10,444 bases of DNA, taken from the NCBI GenBank assembly GCA_900554995.1, contig USJJ01000027.1:1-10444 (forward strand), in the 5' to 3' direction. Under the pieces are notes generated by a model. That model saw only the letters and a list, made by a program, of their open reading frames with translations. It was not told the origin of the DNA and ran no database searches. Origin of the DNA: an uncultured Ruminococcus sp. Its GTDB lineage: Bacteria > Bacillota > Clostridia > Oscillospirales > Acutalibacteraceae. The translations under genes and the position numbers were made by a program. Of this stretch, positions 5,847 through 10,444 are shown one piece after another (position 1 is the first letter of the stretch; each line of letters opens with the position of its first letter).

Positions 5847-5911
5847 TGGGAAAAGAGCGAAATTTTTCCTTGCTCGGCAGCCTTTTTTACAGACAGAGGT
5901 ATGCACGATGA
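5831..5911 (+). CDS. Possible 26-residue leader peptide spanning the hairpin
   Basis: A short frame starts with ATG at 5831, 11 bases after the coiled-coil stop, and runs through the whole terminator-like hairpin. Its TGA stop (5909-5911) overlaps the zinc-ribbon ATG (5908-5910) as ATGA, the coupling seen at rsmD-coaD. The peptide would be basic at its end, with Arg at three of the last six positions. The upstream sequence is purine-rich but has no good Shine-Dalgarno motif. It may be chance; the exact ATGA overlap and its position over the hairpin are the only reasons to list it. Confidence 0.3.
   Translation: MGVAGMGKERNFSLLGSLFYRQRYAR
5836..5888 (+). terminator. Terminator-like hairpin with U-tract, probable attenuator
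   Basis: An outer stem of 8 pairs, GGTTGCCG (5836-5843) with CGGCAGCC (5875-5882), has one G-U pair. Inside it, bases 5849-5854 pair with 5864-5869. T6 (5883-5888) follows the stem directly. The zinc-ribbon gene's ribosome site begins only 7 bases after the T-run, and I see no promoter between, so downstream genes would depend on read-through. That favours a regulated or partial terminator over an operon end. Confidence 0.65.
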
Positions 5912-6096
5912 AAAAACAATGCGAATGTTGCTACAAGCGTTTTGAGGTTGTCAGGAACACGGATGTTCCGCTAAATCCCGATCTGACTGCGCCGCAGGAT
6001 CATATTTATTGCCCGTGGTGCGGAGCTGAAAACGGAACCGTTGAAAAGGGCTCGCTCGTTAAAACGGAAAAATGTAATGCAGAGTGTGAATTTTGA
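5908..6096 (+). CDS. Small zinc-ribbon protein of unknown function
   Basis: This 62-residue protein has seven Cys: C-x-C-C at 5-8, C-P-W-C at 35-38, and C-x-x-x-C at 56-60. The C-P-W-C-G knuckle and the N-terminal Cys cluster suggest one zinc ribbon, with about 27 residues between knuckles. I do not recognise a named family. The ATG at 5908 is chosen because GAGG (5896-5899) lies 8 bases upstream; an in-frame extension to 5770 would run back through the hairpin and the upstream gene. The stop overlaps the dipeptidase ATG by one base (TGATG), so translation is coupled and the two proteins are probably made together. A role in metal handling, or as a partner of the zinc-dependent dipeptidase, is possible but not shown. 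Confidence 0.75.
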   Translation: MKKQCECCYKRFEVVRNTDVPLNPDLTAPQDHIYCPWCGAENGTVEKGSLVKTEKCNAECEF

Positions 6097-7472
6097 TGAA
6101 CAAAGAAATTATCGAATACTTCAAGAATAGAAAGCACGAGATGATAAAAAGCATATCCGAGCTTGTAAGCGTGCCGAGCGTGCGCGGTGAGGCAAAGGAG
6201 GGTATGCCTTTCGGCGAGAAGCCGTATGAAGCGCTGATAACTGCGCTGAAAATGGCTGATAAATTCGGCTTTAAAACGGAAAGCCACGATGGATACGTCG
6301 GTTCGGTCGACCTCAATGACGGAGTGCAAGAGCTTGCGATTCTTGCACACCTTGACGTTGTCCCAGCGGGAGAGGGCTGGAGTACCGACCCGTATACTGT
6401 TGTCGAAAGAGATAATATGATCTACGGCAGAGGGGTCAGCGACGACAAGGGTCCTGCAGTAGCCGCACTCTATGCTATGAAAGCGGTCAAGGATCTCGGC
6501 TTGCCTGTGAGCAAGAACTGCCGTTTGATCCTCGGCACGGACGAGGAATGCGGAAGCGACGATCTGAGATATTATTTTTCAAAAAATCCATATCCGAAAT
6601 TTGCGTTCACTCCCGATGCGAATTTTCCGGTGACGAACGGCGAAAAGGGCAGATTCACGAAGCATTTTTACAGGACGGTCGATTTCTCCGGCTGTGATAA
6701 ATACATAAAGAGCTTTACCGCAGGCGAGGCGGCAAATGCGGTTCCGGCTTTTGCAAAGGCGGAGCTTGTCGGAATAAGTGCGGAGGAATTTAAGTCCGCC
6801 GCTGAAAAGGCGAAGGCGACAAAAGCGGACTTCAGTTTTGACGGAAAAACGGTTGTCTGCACGGGCACATCGGCTCACGCATCTCTGCCTGAGAACGGAA
6901 ACAATCCGATCACCGCAATGATTGAGCTGTTTGACTGCATTAATTTTGATAAGGCTTGTTCGGACTTTGTTGCCGATCTCAAGACGCTGTTTCCGCATGG
7001 AAAATATAACGGAGAATCTTTCGGCGTAAAAATGAACGATATGCTCGGCGAGCTCACACTCACTCTTGACACCGTTCGTTTTGAAAACGGCAGCTTCGAC
7101 GGTTGCTTCGATTCGAGAACTCCGATGTCCGCCACGAAAGAAAACTGTGCCGATGTAATTGCCGAAAAGCTGGCGGAACACGGCTTTAAAATAGAGAATA
7201 CGGAAATGAGAGAGGCTCATTACGTTGATGAAAGTTCAGATTTTATCAAAACCCTGCTCAGAGTATATGAGGATTACAGCGGAGACAAGGGCGAGTGCAT
7301 CTCAATGGGCGGCGGAACATATGTCCACGACATTGAAAACGGCGTCGCTTTCGGTGCGATAAGCCGTGATACGAACACAAATATGCACGGAGCGGACGAA
7401 TTTATGCCGATTGAGGATATAATCACGGCGGCGGAAATTTTCACCGAGGTTATAGCTGAGATATGCCGATAA
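6096..7472 (+). CDS. pepV: M20-family zinc dipeptidase, PepV/Sapep type
   Basis: PepV-type enzymes cleave dipeptides and some related small peptides in the cytoplasm using two zinc ions. The 458 residues are close to the usual length of about 470. The metal-site residues are all present: A-H-L-D (His85, Asp87), S-D-D-K-G-P (Asp116/117), T-D-E-E-C-G-S (Glu150 as general base, Glu151), T-P-D-A (Asp174) and N-M-H-G-A-D-E-F (His431). The lid domain has T-S-A-H-A-S (His261), which in PepV reaches into the active site. The N-terminal G-M-P-F-G and the G-W-S-T-D-P-Y segment are also typical. The ATG at 6096 overlaps the zinc-ribbon stop; the TTG one codon earlier is a less likely start. I see no clear terminator after it. 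Confidence 0.92.
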   Translation: MNKEIIEYFKNRKHEMIKSISELVSVPSVRGEAKEGMPFGEKPYEALITALKMADKFGFKTESHDGYVGSVDLNDGVQELAILAHLDVVPAGEGWSTDPYTVVERDNMIYGRGVSDDKGPAVAALYAMKAVKDLGLPVSKNCRLILGTDEECGSDDLRYYFSKNPYPKFAFTPDANFPVTNGEKGRFTKHFYRTVDFSGCDKYIKSFTAGEAANAVPAFAKAELVGISAEEFKSAAEKAKATKADFSFDGKTVVCTGTSAHASLPENGNNPITAMIELFDCINFDKACSDFVADLKTLFPHGKYNGESFGVKMNDMLGELTLTLDTVRFENGSFDGCFDSRTPMSATKENCADVIAEKLAEHGFKIENTEMREAHYVDESSDFIKTLLRVYEDYSGDKGECISMGGGTYVHDIENGVAFGAISRDTNTNMHGADEFMPIEDIITAAEIFTEVIAEICR

Positions 7473-7574
7473 AAAGAGAAAATGATTGACATTTACTGAA
7501 AATTGCGGAAAATCAAAAAAACAGTAGACATAAAGTCGATTAAATGATAGAATATGACGGTGTGAGGTGGTTCT
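7473..7574. other. Intergenic region between the dipeptidase and polysaccharide genes
   Basis: This 102-base AT-rich gap has no strong hairpin. It holds the promoter of the next operon and a weak inverted repeat (TTTACTG 7492-7498, CAGTAGA 7522-7528) that reaches the -35 box. Confidence 0.5.
7525..7553 (+). promoter_or_regulatory. Extended -10 promoter of the polysaccharide locus
   Basis: TAGACA (7525-7530, 5 of 6) and TAGAAT (7548-7553, 5 of 6) are spaced by 17 bases, with TGA (7545-7547) directly before the -10. The spacer contains TAAAGTCGATT (7531-7541), a word also found upstream of the crh-like promoter. Transcription would begin near 7560, very close to the ribosome site at 7564-7570. 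Confidence 0.75.
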
Positions 7575-8840
7575 TTGAAAAGGTGTCTTGTTATGATAAC
7601 AAGCGGTTTCCCGTTTGGCTTGGGGGAGACATATATAGAATCCGAAATTGATTTTCTGAAAGACCGCTTCGATAAGGTTATCATTCTTCCGGTGGAGCTT
7701 GATCCCGGAGCCGTACCGACACGAACCGTTCCTAAGGGAGTCGAATACATCAATGTCTCAGAGAGAAAGCAGAAGATTGCAAGAGCCGGCGACACTGTCG
7801 GCGGACTGAAAAATCTTGTTTTTCCGACCGAGTATTATAAATACGATAAAAAGGAAATAGGCTCGAATTTCAGGAGAAGAATGTTCTTCGAGTATTTCTG
7901 TAACCGTGCCGTAAGAAGCTTCGGCGAATGCCTCAAGGCACTCGAAAAATTTGATATGAGCAAATACGACAGCATTATGGTTTACAGCTATTGGTTCTTT
8001 GTCACCGCACTTGTCGGCGTTATGCTCAAGGAGCATTTTTCTGAATTTTGCAGCGACGTTAAGCTCTATTCACGTGCGCACAGATATGATGTGTACGAGG
8101 ATATGAACGTTTTGAACTATCTTCCGCTGAGAAGATATCTGCTCGAGAACTGCGACGGCGTTTTTCCGTGTTCAAATTCCGGAACGGAGCATATTGCACG
8201 GCGCTATCCCGAGTATGCAGACAAGATAAAGACATCGTACCTCGGAACGATGGACGCGGGAATTTCCTATCAGTCGGATGACGGACTGCATATTGTTTCC
8301 TGCTCACAGATGATCGACATCAAGAGGGTTGACCGAATAATTGACGTTCTTGAAAGGTTCAACGGATCCGAAGAGTACAAAATAAGCTGGACCCACATCG
8401 GCGACGGAAACAGAAAGAATGAGATCGAGAAAAAAGCACGTGAGCGTCTCGGTTCAATAAAGACCGAGTTCCTCGGAAGTATTTCAAATCACGAGGTTTA
8501 CGAATTCTATCAGAACAATCCCGTTGATCTTTTTATAAGTACAAGCAAGAGCGAGGGACTGCCTGTTTCAATGATGGAGGCGGCTTCGTTCGGTATTCCG
8601 ATAATCTCTACCGATGTCGGCGGAGTCGGTGAAATCGTCAGGGACGGGTATAACGGCTGTCTTTTGAACGAAAATGCCGATCCCGACGAGTTTGCGAATT
8701 TTATAAGACGTTTTTATGATATGGACAGGGCGGAAAGAGCCGTGTTCAGGAAAAATTCCAGGACGCTTTGGGAAACAAGGTTTGATGCAAACAAAACCTA
8801 TTCCGAAATGTTCCCTGCACCGATGCTTTCGGGCTCATAA
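7575..8840 (+). CDS. Glycosyltransferase family 4 (GT-B fold), surface polysaccharide synthesis
   Basis: GT4 enzymes transfer a sugar from a nucleotide donor with retention of configuration, usually on the cytoplasmic face of the membrane while a lipid-linked oligosaccharide is built. The N-terminal acceptor domain starts with V-M-I-T-S-G-F-P-F-G-L-G-E (6-18) and includes S-R-A-H-R-Y-D-V-Y-E (166-175). The C-terminal donor domain has H-I-G-D-G (274-278), the E-x7-E motif in S-E-G-L-P-V-S-M-M-E (Glu327, Glu335) and the segment F-G-I-P-I-I-S-T-D-V-G-G (339-350). The donor and acceptor sugars cannot be read from the sequence. TTG at 7575 is taken as the start because GAGGTGG (7564-7570) sits just upstream; the ATG at 7593 would cut into the first beta strand. 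It is the first gene of the locus and the polymerase follows after 13 bases. Confidence 0.92.
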   Translation: MKRCLVMITSGFPFGLGETYIESEIDFLKDRFDKVIILPVELDPGAVPTRTVPKGVEYINVSERKQKIARAGDTVGGLKNLVFPTEYYKYDKKEIGSNFRRRMFFEYFCNRAVRSFGECLKALEKFDMSKYDSIMVYSYWFFVTALVGVMLKEHFSEFCSDVKLYSRAHRYDVYEDMNVLNYLPLRRYLLENCDGVFPCSNSGTEHIARRYPEYADKIKTSYLGTMDAGISYQSDDGLHIVSCSQMIDIKRVDRIIDVLERFNGSEEYKISWTHIGDGNRKNEIEKKARERLGSIKTEFLGSISNHEVYEFYQNNPVDLFISTSKSEGLPVSMMEAASFGIPIISTDVGGVGEIVRDGYNGCLLNENADPDEFANFIRRFYDMDRAERAVFRKNSRTLWETRFDANKTYSEMFPAPMLSGS

Positions 8841-8853
8841 GGAAAGGACGATT

Positions 8854-10101
8854 ATGGTATCGCTGAGTAAAGGTGTTCTCAAGTTCAAATCTGACGCCTA
8901 TGAACGGGCGAAGTACTTTTATGAAGTGCTGTTTCTCATCCATATGGTTGTCGTGTTTGCCTTTTACAATACAAAGATGGTTGCACCGGTATTCGGAATC
9001 GGGCTGTTCGTTGCAGCCCTCATAGTTCAGTTTGAAAGAAACAGGAACAGCGTTATGATTCCGTTTAATACGGTTTGGTATTTCGTTTTAATTTTGTTCG
9101 GCGCACTATCGGGTATGTGGGCGCAGTTTTTTACGTCGTATAACGTAGCCTTTTTGGTAAGGCTCGTTGTAATTATGCTGATATGTGCGTCAATTTCAAT
9201 CTATGTTGACGATATGGAGGATCTTGACAGAATACTTTCTATGTTCATCGCCGCATCGGTAATTATTGTCCTGCTCGAATTTACCGCAGTCCCGAGCGAT
9301 GGCTGGAAAAACGGCGGAGTGGGAAGATATTTCAGCGGAATTAACCCGAACGACATTACCGTTTGGATTGACTTTGCCGCGGCGGCTGCGTTCTACCGTG
9401 CGTATGTGAATGAAAAAAGATGGATGTATATTGTCGTTGCACTTTTTATTGTTTTTTGTTCCTTTTCCGGATCGAGAAAAGGATTGCTTGCGGCGGTGGC
9501 GGCTCCTCTCTTGATAGTTGTTCTCTCAACTCACAAGAACGGATATGCACTGCGTGTTATTGCGGCGATTCTTCTCGTTGCGGGGCTTTTCCTACTGGTT
9601 ATGGAAAATGAAACGCTGTATTCGGCGATCGGAAAAAGACTTGAAAGAATGTTTGATACATTCAAGGGCGAGGATTCCGACGGAAGTATAAGGATGAGAC
9701 AGCATTATATTGACGTTGCAAAGGATATGTTTCGACAGTCACCGATAATCGGCAAGGGAATGGGCAATTACAGTCGTATCCTTGAGTCCGAATACGCAAG
9801 CGGCAACTTTTACAGCCACAACAATTATTGGCAGATTCTCAGCGAGATGGGAATGATAGGTGCCCTCATATATTTTTCAATGTATGCTTACTGCCTCATT
9901 TCCTTTATCCGTGGATACTTTATACAAAAAAGAAAGATAGCAATTCTTTTTCTGACTGCTATTTTAATGATGATTGTACTTGATACCGGTATAGTCAGCT
10001 ACTGCACGAAGTACGGACAGATGATTATATCTCTCTGTTATTGCGGAACATATGCAATGAAAACTGACGGCGGCAGAAGATACAGGTATGAAAAGGCATA
10101 A
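8854..10101 (+). CDS. O-antigen ligase/polymerase-type membrane protein (Wzy-like)
   Basis: This 415-residue integral membrane protein has about 11-12 hydrophobic segments (roughly 22-39, 43-60, 72-92, 98-117, 126-146, 168-183, 190-205, 209-225, 231-250, 330-355, 360-379, 385-402). A large loop of about 80 residues lies before the last three, the layout of the Wzy/WaaL (Wzy_C, O-antigen ligase) superfamily. Conserved features include S-G-S-R-K-G (205-210) and, at the end of the loop, G-K-G-M-G-N-Y (300-306) with S-H-N-N-Y-W-Q-I-L-S-E-M-G (321-333), where His322 fits the conserved His of the family. In a Gram-positive it most likely polymerises lipid-linked repeat units outside the membrane; a ligase role is possible. 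ATG at 8854 is preceded by AAGGA (8844-8848). Upstream in-frame residues to 8716 overlap the glycosyltransferase and look unlike a membrane protein. Confidence 0.88.
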   Translation: MVSLSKGVLKFKSDAYERAKYFYEVLFLIHMVVVFAFYNTKMVAPVFGIGLFVAALIVQFERNRNSVMIPFNTVWYFVLILFGALSGMWAQFFTSYNVAFLVRLVVIMLICASISIYVDDMEDLDRILSMFIAASVIIVLLEFTAVPSDGWKNGGVGRYFSGINPNDITVWIDFAAAAAFYRAYVNEKRWMYIVVALFIVFCSFSGSRKGLLAAVAAPLLIVVLSTHKNGYALRVIAAILLVAGLFLLVMENETLYSAIGKRLERMFDTFKGEDSDGSIRMRQHYIDVAKDMFRQSPIIGKGMGNYSRILESEYASGNFYSHNNYWQILSEMGMIGALIYFSMYAYCLISFIRGYFIQKRKIAILFLTAILMMIVLDTGIVSYCTKYGQMIISLCYCGTYAMKTDGGRRYRYEKA

Positions 10102-10119
10102 AAAATATGGAGTGATTTA

Positions 10120-10444
10120 ATGAGATCCGAAAAGAAAAACCAAAAGGGATTGGAAATAAATGTGGTGGCATTTTTCAAGGAGCTTTCAAAAAAGCTCTGG
10201 ATTGTGTTGATAGTTGCACTGATCGGTGCGATTATCGGTGCGGTCGTTTCCGAGGCGACGAAGAAGGAAACCTACACGTCGACCGCTTCTTTCGTTGTCA
10301 ACACCTCATCGGACAGCGAAAAGGCTTCAAGCAATGATATTTATGTTCAGATTAATATGGCGGGTACTTTCAGATACATTCTTTCAAGCCGTGTTATGAA
10401 GAACGCAATTGTTGAGAAATGTACGCCGAAGGTGGATTTCGGAA
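10120..10444 (+). CDS. Wzz/CpsC-type chain-length regulator, N-terminal part (runs off the right edge)
   Basis: The first 108 residues are visible. A basic N-terminus with F-F-K-E-L-S-K-K-L-W-I-V (18-29) leads into a Gly/Ala/Ile-rich membrane span (about 27-44). An outward-facing domain follows with Y-T-S-T-A-S-F-V-V-N (52-61), which is the typical start of Wzz/YveK/CpsC proteins. These form oligomers that set polysaccharide chain length and, in Firmicutes, recruit and activate a tyrosine kinase. ATG at 10120 has GGAG (10109-10112) 7 bases upstream. The stop codon and the second membrane span lie outside the window. It follows the polymerase gene after 18 bases in the same operon. Confidence 0.85.
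   Translation, partial: MRSEKKNQKGLEINVVAFFKELSKKLWIVLIVALIGAIIGAVVSEATKKETYTSTASFVVNTSSDSEKASSNDIYVQINMAGTFRYILSSRVMKNAIVEKCTPKVDFG

Noticed and set aside
5770..5907. In-frame extension of the zinc-ribbon protein to 5770
   Set aside because: It overlaps the coiled-coil gene and the hairpin; the ATG at 5908 has a well-placed GAGG.
6579..7220. Minus-strand open frame of 213 codons opposite the dipeptidase gene
   Set aside because: It is rich in Arg, Cys and Phe in the way expected for the complement of coding sequence and has no motif; the + strand enzyme is complete with all metal ligands.
7486..7491. TTGACA upstream of the polysaccharide locus as a second -35 box
   Set aside because: No -10-like sequence lies 16-18 bases downstream.
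7492..7528. Inverted repeat TTTACTG/CAGTAGA before the polysaccharide promoter
   Set aside because: Seven pairs including one G-U with a 23-base loop in AT-rich DNA is easily chance; it has no GC-rich stem or T-run for a terminator.
8716..8853. In-frame extension of the polymerase to 8716
   Set aside because: It overlaps the end of the glycosyltransferase gene in another frame; AAGGA before the ATG at 8854 and the membrane-protein composition after it support the later start.

Overview
The window reads as the chromosome of a low-to-mid GC Gram-positive anaerobe. The best fit is Clostridia of the Ruminococcaceae/Oscillospiraceae type. Support comes from strong Shine-Dalgarno sites, GTG and TTG starts, extended -10 promoters, the protein sequences themselves, and an rsmD-coaD pair followed by a coiled-coil gene. 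I cannot name a species. All genes are on the + strand. I see no rRNA, tRNA, CRISPR array, insertion sequence or prophage, and no gap longer than about 190 bases.

Layout. (1) Bases 2-418 hold the 3' end of a GH36 alpha-galactosidase gene, followed 4 bases later by rimM and then by overlapping trmD: 16S rRNA/ribosome maturation and tRNA m1G37 methylation. (2) A 189-base gap carries a strong extended -10 promoter. It drives a single-gene unit encoding a Crh-like HPr paralogue with Ser in place of the phosphorylatable His15, closed by a clear intrinsic terminator. (3) uvrC (nucleotide excision repair) follows the terminator. (4) A promoter that begins inside the last codons of uvrC drives rsmD-coaD and a soluble coiled-coil gene. 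A hairpin with a U-tract then precedes a 62-residue zinc-ribbon gene and an M20 dipeptidase (PepV type). (5) Another extended -10 promoter opens a cell-surface polysaccharide locus: a GT4 glycosyltransferase, a Wzy/O-antigen-ligase-type membrane polymerase and the start of a Wzz-type chain-length regulator, which runs off the right edge.

Most of the window is housekeeping. The least ordinary part is the junction at about 5800-5911. There a 14-base palindrome, a possible antiterminator helix, a terminator-like hairpin and a 26-codon open frame all overlap. The frame's stop codon overlaps the next start codon. Together they look like a possible attenuator controlling the zinc-ribbon and dipeptidase genes. 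The gene just upstream encodes a protein with two blocks of five 11-residue repeats each, a right-handed coiled-coil pattern. Other points are the Ser15 HPr paralogue, Glu at the TrmD position equivalent to E. coli Asp169, and the separation of rimM-trmD from their usual ribosomal-protein neighbours.
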